In this document: one piece after another, positions 1 through 9,347 of the stretch
Layout: each line of letters begins with the position of its first letter
Numbering within the stretch: position 1 is the first letter of the stretch
DNA from: Paludibacteraceae bacterium
GTDB lineage: Bacteria; Bacteroidota; Bacteroidia; Bacteroidales; Paludibacteraceae
Direction of reading: 5' to 3'
DNA: 44,964 nucleotides
Assembly: GCA_017456885.1 (NCBI GenBank)
Contig: JAFTIM010000018.1
Coordinates: 1-44,964 of the forward strand
Program-made: the position numbers and the translations under genes
The notes under the pieces: model-generated
What the model was told of the DNA's origin: nothing
Databases searched by the model: none
What the model saw: only the letters and a program-made list of their open reading frames with translations

Positions 1-1521
1 CAATGCTTTGTAGCGTACACGCAAGGTGTAGTTGGCATCCGCTATCGGGAATTGTGTCTTAAACAACTGTATGTAGCGAAATCCCGACGACACCGCATTG
101 TCGAACGTCAGTTTCATACACGAACCGCCGAACCATGCATCTTCGTAGGTGAACGAAGCGTGCGTATCGCTCGGTACATTGCTCGTGGAGCGTCCCATAT
201 ACGTATCGGTTATCCACCAACGCCATGTAGGCAGGTGGTCTTGCATACCGATGTTGTACCACTCATCGTTGTAGGTGGTTACACCCTCGTTGTTAAAAAA
301 CTGACCGTTACCTAAGTTCAAGTAAGTAATGAATGGGAAATAGTCGTTTGTCGTCCACGACAAAGCACTCTTGGCAGCCACCAATTTAGCTACGCCGTGA
401 AAAGAACTGCTCGGCGAGCAAGAACCGCCACTGACAGCAATATCGTTTACAGGATTTTTTGTACCGCCTGTAAAGAATTGTTCGCTTCTGCGCAAATAAC
501 AATTTTGGATAGCTTTAGGAGTAGAACCATCGGTAACCGCACCCTCGTAAAGCATATTTTTGTTGTGGGCACCCCAGATACCGACAGATACGTTGTTGCT
601 GTTGATGTATTCCCAATGGAAACCGGCATTACCGCCCTGCATATCCATACCGGCATATACATCGTACGAACTTCCGCCAAGTGAAGTAGCTGCACTTGCC
701 GAAGAAGACAATATGCTATTTGTCCAGTTGTAGTTCAAAAAGAAGCCGTTGGCGTCAGGGAAGAAATCGTCCCAGTTATACCCCCCTTGCTGGCTTGTTG
801 ACAACGACGAATTAAATTGATAGAAATCGAAATGCAAACGATCTTCTAATCCGTAAGTAGCTTTTTTATCTTGACAGTTTTGAATCAACGTTTTCATCCC
901 ACTACGCATACCCCAGTTTTGTTCGGAGTTGAAACCAAGACCATCAATTCCATAATAACGGAAGAGTTTCAAAAGTTTGTCGGCTCCTCCATTAATCAAT
1001 GCTTGATAGTTTTGTCCGTGACCACCATCGGTAGATGTTAATCCTACTGCCCAAGGAGCTGACGAAACGCAAGCGTTTTGTACACCGTTTTTGTGGCACA
1101 CATCGGCAAAAGCACCCGGCTGACGCAAAAATCCCTGTGTCCAGTTACCATAAATAGTCACATAACTCCACATGCTGAAAGCCTCGGAGTCGAAAGTATA
1201 GCGTGGCAACGATGTCCATGTACTTTCGTTGATAGGACACCACCACAAAAGTCCGCGATTCGAACGGCGCGTCGTTTCACCATCTTGAATGACTTGCGTA
1301 GCCGTATTCGTAAAACGCTTCAAAGGACGCACACGACCGATGTAGAAGTTCTCGTTTTCCGCACCACCCGTAGGAGCAGAACCCGGAGTCCAACTACTGT
1401 AGTACGAATACATCCAACCCGTTACATCGTTGTCGCCGATGTAATTTTCGTGTTTACAAAACCCGAATGCAGGCACTGCAAACAAGCATGCAAACAACAG
1501 CATTAGATAACCTTTTCTCAT
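1..1521 (-). CDS. GH85-like secreted endo-beta-N-acetylglucosaminidase (C-terminus beyond window)
   Basis: The frame stays open from the ATG at 1521 to the left edge, giving 507 codons without a stop. Residues 1-20 form a signal peptide (MRKGYLMLLFACLFAVPAFG). Near residues 189-200 the sequence reads YYGIDGLGFNSE. This matches the GH85 core block, in which an Asn and a Glu two residues apart (here N198 and E200) act in substrate-assisted cleavage of the chitobiose core of N-glycans. Aromatic-rich stretches before it fit the family barrel. After about residue 400 there is a probable beta-sandwich region. An exact Bacteroidota promoter lies just upstream. The family call comes from motif recognition only. 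Another TIM-barrel glycosidase is possible, but the N-x-E spacing favours GH85. The product would act on host or dietary glycoproteins at the cell surface. Confidence 0.65.
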   Translation of the reverse strand, partial: MRKGYLMLLFACLFAVPAFGFCKHENYIGDNDVTGWMYSYYSSWTPGSAPTGGAENENFYIGRVRPLKRFTNTATQVIQDGETTRRSNRGLLWWCPINESTWTSLPRYTFDSEAFSMWSYVTIYGNWTQGFLRQPGAFADVCHKNGVQNACVSSAPWAVGLTSTDGGHGQNYQALINGGADKLLKLFRYYGIDGLGFNSEQNWGMRSGMKTLIQNCQDKKATYGLEDRLHFDFYQFNSSLSTSQQGGYNWDDFFPDANGFFLNYNWTNSILSSSASAATSLGGSSYDVYAGMDMQGGNAGFHWEYINSNNVSVGIWGAHNKNMLYEGAVTDGSTPKAIQNCYLRRSEQFFTGGTKNPVNDIAVSGGSCSPSSSFHGVAKLVAAKSALSWTTNDYFPFITYLNLGNGQFFNNEGVTTYNDEWYNIGMQDHLPTWRWWITDTYMGRSTSNVPSDTHASFTYEDAWFGGSCMKLTFDNAVSSGFRYIQLFKTQFPIADANYTLRVRYKAL

Positions 1522-1563
1522 AACTTTTTAGTTTAAACTTGTTAATAAAATTGATATTGGCGT

Positions 1564-1594
1564 CAAATATAAATCTTTTTTTACAAATTTACAA
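1564..1594 (-). promoter_or_regulatory. Bacteroidota-type promoter of the GH85-like gene
   Basis: On the minus strand, TTG (1594-1592) is followed after exactly 20 bases by TATATTTG (1571-1564). This is a full match to the phylum consensus TTG-N20-TAnnTTTG. The -7 box lies about 40 bases before the ATG at 1521. Confidence 0.7.
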
Positions 1595-1596
1595 AA

Positions 1597-1633
1597 AAGA
1601 GGTAGACAAAACAAAATATTTTGTCTACCTCTT
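1597..1633 (-). terminator. Intrinsic terminator after the carboxyltransferase gene
   Basis: Perfect 15-bp stem (1597-1611 with 1619-1633) with a 7-base loop. On the minus strand it is followed by a run of T. It sits 25 bases past the stop at 1659 and ends the asnA-DUF5606-carboxyltransferase unit, just before the GH85 promoter. Confidence 0.85.
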
Positions 1634-1658
1634 GAAAAATTTAACTGATAGAAACCGA

Positions 1659-3422
1659 TTATCTACCGACAAAGGCTATTATATCCGATTTCTCTACCCA
1701 TTCACCTTGGTTCTTTTCTACTGCGACCAGCTTACCATCGAAATTGGTTTTTACCTCTTCCACACCACCTGCAGTTTCTATGTAAGCAACCACATCGCCT
1801 GCCTTAAACGGTGTACCATGCACAGGCGGCTTTGAGGTATCGTTATAGTCGAGTTCCCAAATCAAGCGACCTTTTACAGGAGCTTCTACGGGTTCAGCAT
1901 CAGGATACTTCGTTTTACGCAAATCCGGTATCTTTACCGCCACACCCGAAGTCTGCACGGCAGCCTCCATTTTTTGTTGCAGTTCTCGCAAGAAACGCTT
2001 CTTGGCTTCGCCCGATTTATATTCACGATATTGCTTGTCGTGCATTGCAAATTCAAACAGCTCTTCGTCGTCTTGTCCGCGTTCCCAACCGAGTTCTTCC
2101 ATCTCTTTGATATACTTCGGCAATACGTTCGGGTAGTTATCCTGCGGATTCCCATCGAAGAAAGTCAAGCCTTTTTCTTTTGCCAACTCTACAATTTCAG
2201 GAGCCAACTTACCCGGCAATCGACCTGCTTTACCAAGAATCATATCCCATGTATTCGGGTCAAGACGCGTAAAGGGCTTTTCGCCCAACGATTTGGAGAA
2301 GATGTTCATCAAAGCCGCATTTTTCACATATTGGCTGAACGGAGTAACCAAACAAGGAGTTCCCAACATCGGCCAAATGCGTTTTACCTCGTCGAACAAT
2401 TCCACGAGCAATTCGTCTTCCGAGAGTTCGTTTTCACCCCGTTTCTTCAAATTGGAATTGATAGCGGCATGCACCCCTTTCAAATCGGCCATGAGCGATC
2501 CCATCATTCCGCCCGGCAAACCGCAACCGACAAGCAGAGAGGTCATTTTCGAGTTCCGTGGGTCGATAAAATAGCCCAAAAAATCGTCAATAAATGATTG
2601 TGTAAGGCGACGCGCCTCCATATAAGCCTTCATATTGATATCGGGCACAAGGAAGCCTGCATCTTTCAACATGGCTTGTATGGTAATCACATCGGGGTGA
2701 ACCATACCCCACGAAAGCGGTTCCATAGCCACATCGATTACATCAATACCTGCCTTGGCCACCTCAAGCATCGAAGCCACCGAAAAACCGGGACCTGAAT
2801 GACCATGATATTGAAGCACAATGTCGGGGTGTGCCGACTTGATGGCAGCCACAATCTTACCCAACGACACCGGACGGCCAATGCCTGCCATATCTTTCAA
2901 ACAAATTTCTTGCGCTCCCGCCTCAATCAACTGCTCTGCCATATTGATATAATAATCAATCGTATGTACCTCCGAATAGGTCATACACATGGTAGCTTGA
3001 GCAATCATACCTGCCTGCTTTGCCCATTTTATCGACGGAATAATGTTTCTCACATCGTTCAAACCACAAAAAATACGCGTAATATCAGTACCTTGTGCTT
3101 TTTTTACTTTGTACATCAACTCACGCACGTCAGCAGGAACGGGGTTCATACGCAATCCGTTCAAACCACGATCGAGCATGTGAGTTTGAATGCCCGCTTC
3201 ATTAAACGGTTTTGTAAATGTACGCACTGCCTGATTCGGATTTTCGCCGTACAGCAAATTGACCTGCTCGGAAGCACCACCGTTAGTTTCTACACGAGCA
3301 AAGCATCCCATGTCGATGATGACGGGAGCCACTTGTGCCAATTGGTCTTTACGCGGGACATATTTTCCCGCCGACTGCCACATATCACGATAAAGCAAAC
3401 TGAATTTTATTTCTCTTTTCAT
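1659..3422 (-). CDS. Oxaloacetate decarboxylase / pyruvate carboxylase subunit B-type carboxyltransferase, biotin lysine missing
   Basis: 587 residues. The N-terminal 300 residues are a DRE-TIM carboxyltransferase barrel: LLYRDMWQS near residue 9 (catalytic Asp and Gln), EICLKDMAG near 170 (the lysine that is carbamylated in this family) and QYHGHSG near 204 (metal-binding His-x-His). A PYC/OADA conserved domain follows to about residue 470. The last 75 residues fold-match a biotinyl domain. However, where relatives carry (A/S)MK, this protein reads IETAGGVEEVK, so the biotin-accepting lysine is replaced by glycine. It may therefore work with a separate biotin carrier, or the tail may be only structural. 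No beta or gamma decarboxylase subunit lies next to it. The gene follows DUF5606 by 12 bases and probably shares its transcript. The role in oxaloacetate or pyruvate carboxyl transfer is inferred from the family. Confidence 0.8.
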   Translation of the reverse strand: MKREIKFSLLYRDMWQSAGKYVPRKDQLAQVAPVIIDMGCFARVETNGGASEQVNLLYGENPNQAVRTFTKPFNEAGIQTHMLDRGLNGLRMNPVPADVRELMYKVKKAQGTDITRIFCGLNDVRNIIPSIKWAKQAGMIAQATMCMTYSEVHTIDYYINMAEQLIEAGAQEICLKDMAGIGRPVSLGKIVAAIKSAHPDIVLQYHGHSGPGFSVASMLEVAKAGIDVIDVAMEPLSWGMVHPDVITIQAMLKDAGFLVPDINMKAYMEARRLTQSFIDDFLGYFIDPRNSKMTSLLVGCGLPGGMMGSLMADLKGVHAAINSNLKKRGENELSEDELLVELFDEVKRIWPMLGTPCLVTPFSQYVKNAALMNIFSKSLGEKPFTRLDPNTWDMILGKAGRLPGKLAPEIVELAKEKGLTFFDGNPQDNYPNVLPKYIKEMEELGWERGQDDEELFEFAMHDKQYREYKSGEAKKRFLRELQQKMEAAVQTSGVAVKIPDLRKTKYPDAEPVEAPVKGRLIWELDYNDTSKPPVHGTPFKAGDVVAYIETAGGVEEVKTNFDGKLVAVEKNQGEWVEKSDIIAFVGR

Positions 3423-3434
3423 TTTTTATTTCTC

Positions 3435-3830
3435 CTATTTCTCTATAAAGTCTGTAATTCCACTTTCAATCAATTGGTTATACCAAAGAATAATCTTTTT
3501 TACATCGGTCGGATAAACACGGTCTTTGTCAAAATCGGGCAATACCGAAGCAAACCAATCGTATAACTCCGTTGCCGACGCTTTTTTGGTATCTATTGCA
3601 AGAAGCGTGCCTTGTTGTTGTGTCTTGATAGTGTCAAGCACTTTCCAAAGCGGGCACTCCTCGCTATCGGTATAAATAGCCACATCGCTCAACGAAATAA
3701 TTTTTTTATCCAAAAAGAATGGTTTACGTTTCCCGTCTTTAAGCGACTCCACAATCACCATTTTTGTCGTTTGCGATACCAATCGAAACAAACCCTGTTC
3801 GCCATGAACCGAAAGTATTTCTTCCAACAT
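3435..3830 (-). CDS. DUF5606 family protein
   Basis: 131 residues, no signal peptide and no membrane segment. The sequence has the family pattern: MLEEILSV at the start, an IVESL block near residue 26, a DVAIYTD block near 50 and a conserved C-terminal WYNQLIESGITDF. I recognise this as DUF5606, a small cytoplasmic family found essentially only in Bacteroidota. It has no established function that I know of. It sits 24 bases after asnA and 12 bases before the carboxyltransferase, all on one strand, which suggests co-transcription. The acidic C-terminal half with paired Asp-Arg (FDKDRVYPTD) is typical of the family. Confidence 0.8.
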   Translation of the reverse strand: MLEEILSVHGEQGLFRLVSQTTKMVIVESLKDGKRKPFFLDKKIISLSDVAIYTDSEECPLWKVLDTIKTQQQGTLLAIDTKKASATELYDWFASVLPDFDKDRVYPTDVKKIILWYNQLIESGITDFIEK

Positions 3831-3854
3831 ATTATTTTCTTTTTTATTATTTTT

Positions 3855-4892
3855 TCAAATCAAGTTAATGCCATAGCGAGCCACCTCCCGACGCATTTCT
3901 TCGGGCCAAAGGCTTGCCTGAATTTCGCCGATATGTGCCTTTCGCAAGAAAAACATACACACACGCGACTGCCCTATTCCTCCACCTATCGAAAGGGGCA
4001 ATTCTCCATTGAGCAATCGTTTGTGAAACAGCAACTCGGCACGATGCGTCTCTCCCGTGAGTTGCAACTGATGCAATAGTGTTTTCTTATCGACACGAAT
4101 GCCCATCGACGACACCTCGACAGCACAATTCAGCACCGAACTCCACAACAAAATATCGCCATTAAGACCGGGCAAGCCGTTTTCAGCCACGGTCGTCCAA
4201 TCGTCGTAGTCGGGTGCGCGCAAATCGTGTACCGACCCATCGGACAACTTACAACCGATGCCGATAATAAACACCGCACCATATTTTTTTGTAATCTCGT
4301 TTTCCCGCTCTTTGGGCGAAAGCGTCGGATACATTTGCAACAACTCTTCGGAATGGACGAAATGCAACTTTTCGGGCAATACGGGTTCTATTTGCGGAAA
4401 CACTTCCGAAAGCGCATATTCGCAACGCAACAACACCGAATAGATACGATTAACAATCTCTTTCAGAAAATCGAGCGAACGTTCATCAGCGGTTATCACT
4501 CGCTCCCAATCCCACTGATCGACATAGAGCGAATGCAAATTTCCCAGATTTTCATCGGCACGAATGGCATTCATATCCGTATAAATGCCATATCCTTCTT
4601 TAATCCCGTAATCGGCAAGTATCACCCGCTTCCATTTAGCCAACGAATGCACAACTTCGGCTTTGGCATCATTCATATCTTTCACAGGAAAAGTTACGGC
4701 ACGTTCGACACCGCTCAAATCGTCGTTGATGCCCATACCCTGCAACACAAACAACGGTGCTGTTACTCGCCTAAGACGTAACTCCGCCGACAAACCTTGC
4801 TGAAAAAAATCTTTTAAATACTTAATACCTAATTCGGTATGCTGAAGGTCCAGCAAAGAGGTGTATTTCTTTGGTTGTATAAAATAACTCAT
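3855..4892 (-). CDS. asnA: Aspartate--ammonia ligase
   Basis: 345 residues, close to the usual 330-345 for AsnA. The enzyme makes asparagine from aspartate and ammonia with ATP going to AMP, and is related to class II aminoacyl-tRNA synthetase cores. Visible family blocks are the start FIQPKKYTSLLDLQ, LRLRRVTAPLFV near 40, NDDLSGVERAVTFPV near 57, VDQWDWE near 123 and the C-terminal SIGGGIGQSRVCMFFL near 300, which is the class II motif 3-like ATP site. It is the first gene of a minus-strand unit followed by DUF5606 and the carboxyltransferase. A TATCTTTG -7 box lies 20 bases before the ATG. No defects seen. Confidence 0.95.
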   Translation of the reverse strand: MSYFIQPKKYTSLLDLQHTELGIKYLKDFFQQGLSAELRLRRVTAPLFVLQGMGINDDLSGVERAVTFPVKDMNDAKAEVVHSLAKWKRVILADYGIKEGYGIYTDMNAIRADENLGNLHSLYVDQWDWERVITADERSLDFLKEIVNRIYSVLLRCEYALSEVFPQIEPVLPEKLHFVHSEELLQMYPTLSPKERENEITKKYGAVFIIGIGCKLSDGSVHDLRAPDYDDWTTVAENGLPGLNGDILLWSSVLNCAVEVSSMGIRVDKKTLLHQLQLTGETHRAELLFHKRLLNGELPLSIGGGIGQSRVCMFFLRKAHIGEIQASLWPEEMRREVARYGINLI

Positions 4893-4911
4893 ATTCTCAT
4901 TTTTTCGGACA

Positions 4912-4919
4912 CAAAGATA
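4912..4919 (-). promoter_or_regulatory. -7 box of asnA
   Basis: TATCTTTG on the minus strand, an exact TAnnTTTG match, 20 bases before the asnA ATG. No TTG is visible at the expected -33 distance, so this rests on the -7 element alone. Confidence 0.45.
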
Positions 4920-4994
4920 CGAAAAAACGCAAAATCTTGACTTTTTGAAATGTATTTAATGTGAAACACAAGCAAAATAACACTTCCCGTTTTT

Positions 4995-6782
4995 TTAATC
5001 GATTCGTAAAACAGCCAAGAATGCTTTTTGAGGAACTTCTACCGATCCTATCTGTTTCATACGCTTTTTACCTCGCTTCTGTTTTTCGAGCAGTTTGCGT
5101 TTTCTCGACACATCGCCGCCATAACATTTGGCGGTTACGTCTTTGCGAACGGCCTTTATTGTTTCGCGTGCAATAATTTTTGCACCGATAGCAGCCTGCA
5201 CCGCCACATCGAATTGCTGGCGAGGTATCAGCTCTTTCAGTTTCTCGCAAATACGTCGCCCGAGCGTGTACGCATTGTCGAAATGTATTAACGAAGAGAG
5301 TGCATCGACAGGCTCTCCGTTGAGCAAAATATCCAATTTGATAAGTTTCGACGGACGATAGCCGTTCATGTGATAATCAAACGAAGCATAACCTTTCGAA
5401 ATGGATTTCAACTTATCGTAGAAATCAAATACGACCTCACCCAACGGCATATCGTATATCAACTCCACGCGGTCGCCCGACACATAATCCTGACGAATGA
5501 GTTCACCACGCTTACCCAAGCAAAGCGTCATTATGGCACCTATATAATCGGTTTTGGTTATCACCGATGCTCTGATATATGGTTCCTCGATGGTTTCAAT
5601 GGTTGCCACATCGGGCAAGCCCGACGGATTGTGCACCTCTATCTGCTCGCCTTTTTTGGTAATCACCTTATACGAAACGTTCGGTATCGTAGTTATGACG
5701 TTCATATTGAACTCTCTGTCAAGGCGTTCTTGCACGATTTCCATGTGTAGCAATCCCAAAAAACCACAGCGGAAACCAAAACCCAATGCCACCGACGACT
5801 CCGGCTCGAACGTCAACGAAGCATCGTTTAACTGCAATTTTTCTATCGAGGCACGCAAGTCCTCGAAATCCTCCGTTTCAATCGGATAAACACCGGCAAA
5901 AAGCATGGGTTTTACCTCTTCAAACCCGGAAATAGCCTCCTTGCAAGGCGTTGAAACATGAGTGATGGTATCGCCAACTTTCACCTCTCGCGAAGTTTTT
6001 ATACCGGAAATAATATACCCCACATTGCCTGCCGAGAGCTCTTTTTGCGGCACCATATCAAGGCGGAGAATTCCAATTTCATCGGCATCATACTCTTTTC
6101 CCGTAGCCACAAATTTTACCAAATCGCCCGTACGGATTGTTCCGTTTACAATTTTAAAATAAGCGATAATACCGCGAAATGAGTTAAATACAGAATCGAA
6201 AATCAAGCATTGAAGCGGAGCCTCGGGGTCGCCTTTCGGTGCCGGCACTTTTTCTACTATTGCATTTAAAATATCTTGCACGCCAAGTCCGGTTTTACCG
6301 CTGGCACGAATTATCTCCTCACGTTTGCAGCCAAGCAATTCCACAATTTGGTCTTCCACTTGGTCGGGCATGGCATTGTCCATATCCATTTTGTTCATGA
6401 CGGGTATTATCTCCAAATCGTGCTCAATGGCCATATACAGATTCGATATGGTTTGGGCTTGAATACCCTGCGTGGCATCAATAATGAGCAAAGCACCCTC
6501 GCAAGCGGCTATCGAACGCGACACCTCATACGAAAAATCGACATGCCCCGGCGTATCTATCAAATTCAATATATAGGTTTCGCCCTTGTATTCGTATTGC
6601 ATCTGTATGGCATGGCTCTTAATGGTAATACCACGCTCACGCTCAAGGTCCATATCGTCAAGCACTTGAGCCTGCAAATCTTTTTCCGACACCGTGCGTG
6701 TAAATTCCAGCAAGCGGTCGGCAAGCGTACTCTTTCCGTGATCGATATGGGCGATGATGCAAAAATTCCGTATATTTTTCAT
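4995..6782 (-). CDS. lepA: Elongation factor 4 (LepA)
   Basis: 595 residues, the normal length. This translational GTPase binds the ribosome and affects initiation and elongation under stress. The G domain shows HIDHGKSTL near residue 10, DTPGHVDF near 76 and NKMDMDNA near 130. The LepA-specific C-terminal domain is present, including the [19 protein letters not shown] block and a lysine/arginine-rich tail ([18 protein letters not shown]). The start is taken at the ATG at 6782 because [18 protein letters not shown] matches the family start. An upstream in-frame extension to 6845 would add a hydrophobic stretch not seen in LepA. A TATTTTTG box lies 22 bases upstream. Confidence 0.97.
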   Translation of the reverse strand: MKNIRNFCIIAHIDHGKSTLADRLLEFTRTVSEKDLQAQVLDDMDLERERGITIKSHAIQMQYEYKGETYILNLIDTPGHVDFSYEVSRSIAACEGALLIIDATQGIQAQTISNLYMAIEHDLEIIPVMNKMDMDNAMPDQVEDQIVELLGCKREEIIRASGKTGLGVQDILNAIVEKVPAPKGDPEAPLQCLIFDSVFNSFRGIIAYFKIVNGTIRTGDLVKFVATGKEYDADEIGILRLDMVPQKELSAGNVGYIISGIKTSREVKVGDTITHVSTPCKEAISGFEEVKPMLFAGVYPIETEDFEDLRASIEKLQLNDASLTFEPESSVALGFGFRCGFLGLLHMEIVQERLDREFNMNVITTIPNVSYKVITKKGEQIEVHNPSGLPDVATIETIEEPYIRASVITKTDYIGAIMTLCLGKRGELIRQDYVSGDRVELIYDMPLGEVVFDFYDKLKSISKGYASFDYHMNGYRPSKLIKLDILLNGEPVDALSSLIHFDNAYTLGRRICEKLKELIPRQQFDVAVQAAIGAKIIARETIKAVRKDVTAKCYGGDVSRKRKLLEKQKRGKKRMKQIGSVEVPQKAFLAVLRID

Positions 6783-6804
6783 TCTTAACCGTTTTTTCGA
6801 AGCA

Positions 6805-6812
6805 CAAAAATA
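6805..6812 (-). promoter_or_regulatory. -7 box of lepA
   Basis: TATTTTTG on the minus strand, an exact TAnnTTTG match, 22 bases before the lepA ATG. No clear TTG at -33. Its position inside the longer open frame supports the shorter lepA start. Confidence 0.4.
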
Positions 6813-6886
6813 CGAAAAACTTACGAAAATTTTTATAAGTATCATACGTTACCACTTACATATTCAAGAAAAGCATTTACAAAACA

Positions 6887-6923
6887 AAAGAGGTTTCCCT
6901 ATCATTGTAAGAAAAACCTCTTT
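6887..6923 (-). terminator. Terminator of the five-gene envelope cluster
   Basis: 10-bp stem (6887-6896 with 6914-6923), followed on the minus strand by a T-rich stretch. It lies 22 bases past the stop at 6945 and separates the cluster from lepA. Confidence 0.75.
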
Positions 6924-6944
6924 ATTAAGTCAGTCAAAGAGAAA

Positions 6945-7904
6945 TTACCACCAAGTTCTAATATTATAGGTAATAGGTTGCTGATTTTCGCCGAATGCTA
7001 CACCTATATCGCGCATGGCCTTGATGTTAGATTTCTCCAGATCTACTTCGTCTTGTTGTTGCTTGAGAGCAAACTCCCATTCGCGTTGGTCAATTTCTTT
7101 AATTCGTTTTGCGATTTCGTTACTCAAAACTGTCGCGTCTGCATACGATTTAGACGCCGGATTGATTTTTGCCAATATCGTACCAGCCTCTTCTGCGTTC
7201 TCTGCATTTTGACCCGATGCCCATACGGCACGAGCTTCCGCCAAGAAACGTGCTCCCTCTTCGTCGATTTTTGATTGATATATTGGAGCGACTGCCGCCA
7301 TACATTTGTCATAACAATCCTTGCAGACATCGGGTACTGACATCAGTTTGTAGATGGCTGCGTCATACTCTTGCTTTTGTGCCAAAGTTTTGGCTTCACT
7401 CATGATAAAATCGCATTTGGAATTATAATACTCAATGATTTTGACTTTTGCTTCATTTACCATATTTTGAAATGTTGGATCAGAAGGTTTAATCTTGCGT
7501 ATCGCTTGCAAATAGGCTGCAGCCTTAGTTTCGCCAAGACCTTGAACCGTTTGTGAAGCAGTTGCAAACTTTATACCATCAATACCATCTCCGATTATAA
7601 AATGTACTTCCAACTGATACTGATACATTTCTTTGGTTGTAACGACAATATCTTCGGAAAGAATATCGGCATTGGCTGTGATTATAAATCGTTGGTTTTT
7701 ACTGCCTGCCAAGCCTTGTTTGGTCAGGACGGCATTCATTTTGTTGAGCAACTGCTTGCTGACTTCGCGATTAAACCCAAGGTCCGAATCCACATAGGCA
7801 GTTATGGCAATGCGTGCAGCATCGTCGGCATTTCCTAAATCATTTTGAGCCTGCGAACCTATTGCGTATAGCATTATAAATGCTGCTAACCAATATTTTT
7901 TCAT
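6945..7904 (-). CDS. Exported protein of unknown function, last gene of envelope cluster
   Basis: 319 residues. The first 19 form a signal peptide (MKKYWLAAFIMLYAIGSQAQ) with no lipobox, so the product is probably periplasmic. Residues 25-120 look like an alpha/beta domain (AARIAITAYVDSDLG, then FIITANADILSED). The remainder is strongly helical with many Ala, Glu and Lys, and includes CDFIMSEAKTLAQKQEYDAAIYKL, a TPR-like helix pair. A Cys cluster (CKDCYDKC) lies near residue 190. I do not recognise a named family. It starts 5 bases after the DUF6175 gene and must be co-transcribed with it. The combination resembles envelope clusters of LPP20/CsgG-like proteins, but that is inference from layout. 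Confidence 0.7.
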   Translation of the reverse strand: MKKYWLAAFIMLYAIGSQAQNDLGNADDAARIAITAYVDSDLGFNREVSKQLLNKMNAVLTKQGLAGSKNQRFIITANADILSEDIVVTTKEMYQYQLEVHFIIGDGIDGIKFATASQTVQGLGETKAAAYLQAIRKIKPSDPTFQNMVNEAKVKIIEYYNSKCDFIMSEAKTLAQKQEYDAAIYKLMSVPDVCKDCYDKCMAAVAPIYQSKIDEEGARFLAEARAVWASGQNAENAEEAGTILAKINPASKSYADATVLSNEIAKRIKEIDQREWEFALKQQQDEVDLEKSNIKAMRDIGVAFGENQQPITYNIRTWW

Positions 7905-7909
7905 TGATA

Positions 7910-8839
7910 TTACTCTCCTATAATTAGTTGTGCTTGTCCCAAACCGCGTGTTTTCACTTTGCTTGGCACGTTCAACGTTTTAAGATATTTGCGTAAGCCG
8001 TTTAACCACTGTTTAGCCTGAACGGCTTTGCCGTTTTCATTAAACAAAGGAATGCGTGCAGAATCGTAGTACATCGAAGTTTCAGAAGCGGCTTTCTGGT
8101 GATTGCGTCCTGCCACACAGTTATTGGTCATCCACTCTTCCAATATTTCGGTCAGTTCACGACCATTCACCTCTGTTTCCAATCCATCTTCCCAACCGGA
8201 AAAAGTATTGATACGAACACTTATTTCACGTCCTTTTTCTTGCATATCCATAAAATGCTGCATAAGTTGAGCGTTAAAAGCATCTATACTGCTCAACAAT
8301 GCCGATTGTATGAGTGTTTGCAAAGGCGCACTCATAACAGGGCCGTACGAAATTAAACCCGTCGATGCCACTTGTTTGTTCGTATAGGCATCAAAAGCCG
8401 TCAAATCATAAAAAAGCGTTACGCGAGGACCTTGCGTTTCCGTATAATAATTGATGTGGAGCGCAATGTCTGGGCCGGCAGTTTCCAACAATTTATCATA
8501 CGCAGACACATCAATGTCCTCATCACCGGCATTGTCCAAAGCAGACTCAAGATCTTGACTTGCCAACTGTGCTTCCAAATCGACAAGTTGGAAACCACGA
8601 TCCTGCATCATTTTCCCGATAGTACGAACAGCAGGACCAAGGTCTTTGTTATCGATGAATGCCTTGTCATATTCTTGCACGCGCACTTCTTTTCCATTGG
8701 CTTTAACGACAACTTTTTCAAATCCATTTTGATGGCACCAAGCACGCGAAGGGAAAACCATCAGGCTTGGTTGTACCGCTTGTGCCAAAAGAGATGAAAC
8801 AGTGGCAAAAGCCAAGAACGATAAAAATAATCTTTTCAT
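7910..8839 (-). CDS. DUF6175 family exported protein
   Basis: 309 residues with an N-terminal signal peptide (MKRLFLSFLAFATVSSLLAQA). I recognise DUF6175 from the start of the mature part (QPSLMVFPSRAWCHQNGF), the block GFQLVDLEAQL near 95, LFYDLTAFDAYTNKQVAS near 145, ISVRINTFSGWEDGLE near 205 and the C-terminal TRGLGQAQLIIGE. The family is restricted to Bacteroidota and has no known function to my knowledge. Predicted location is the periplasm or outer envelope. It is fourth in a five-gene run, 12 bases after the 162-residue protein and 5 bases before the next gene, which argues for a joint role. Confidence 0.8.
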   Translation of the reverse strand: MKRLFLSFLAFATVSSLLAQAVQPSLMVFPSRAWCHQNGFEKVVVKANGKEVRVQEYDKAFIDNKDLGPAVRTIGKMMQDRGFQLVDLEAQLASQDLESALDNAGDEDIDVSAYDKLLETAGPDIALHINYYTETQGPRVTLFYDLTAFDAYTNKQVASTGLISYGPVMSAPLQTLIQSALLSSIDAFNAQLMQHFMDMQEKGREISVRINTFSGWEDGLETEVNGRELTEILEEWMTNNCVAGRNHQKAASETSMYYDSARIPLFNENGKAVQAKQWLNGLRKYLKTLNVPSKVKTRGLGQAQLIIGE

Positions 8840-8851
8840 AAAATATATAAG

Positions 8852-9340
8852 CTAAAATAGTGAATTCATGGATTTTATAATGCCATGTTCTTCCAGATAT
8901 TTACGTAAATCAGAACGATTGACCGTAACTTTAACACCAATTTTGTACTCTTTTTGCAGTTTGATTTTATCACTTGGCGCTATTGCTCCATTATTGGCAA
9001 ACTGTACAAAACGCATATATTCGCCACCATCGGCAAAAAACGAACGGAAAAATGCGTCGTATTCCAATTCGACAGATTCCGTACCGACCAAAGCGGGATT
9101 GTAACCGATTTGTTTGAAAATAACGGCATGCACGGCATTTTTACCTGCTTGCATAAGTGCAGTATTTTCTTTTTTGGAATAACTCCAAATTTTGAAAATT
9201 ACATCTTTCCCGTTTTTTGCTACGATATTGAGGTCTTGAACCTCATAACGCCAAACCAAGGTCTCTTTATCAGCTTTCTTGCCTGCGTTTGCAGGCAAGA
9301 AAGCGATAAGCATAAGAGCACAAATGAGTCTGTATCTCAT
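8852..9340 (-). CDS. Small exported protein, paralogue of the cluster's lipoprotein
   Basis: 162 residues with a signal peptide ending near ANAG (residue 19). The C-terminal half is clearly related to that of the lipoprotein encoded at 10736-11224. Shared blocks are the QAGKNAV.. / QAGKQAV.. helix, AFFRSFFADGGEYMRF against SFFAKFFADNGEYLKF, and SDLRKYLEEHGIIK against IKLKEYLRENGILK. The pattern of an alanine-rich helix followed by a beta strand is reminiscent of LPP20/FlgT-like secretory fold proteins, but this is only a guess. Two related genes at different positions in one operon suggest duplication and pairing of subunits. Confidence 0.7.
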   Translation of the reverse strand: MRYRLICALMLIAFLPANAGKKADKETLVWRYEVQDLNIVAKNGKDVIFKIWSYSKKENTALMQAGKNAVHAVIFKQIGYNPALVGTESVELEYDAFFRSFFADGGEYMRFVQFANNGAIAPSDKIKLQKEYKIGVKVTVNRSDLRKYLEEHGIIKSMNSLF

Positions 9341-9347
9341 AATGTTG

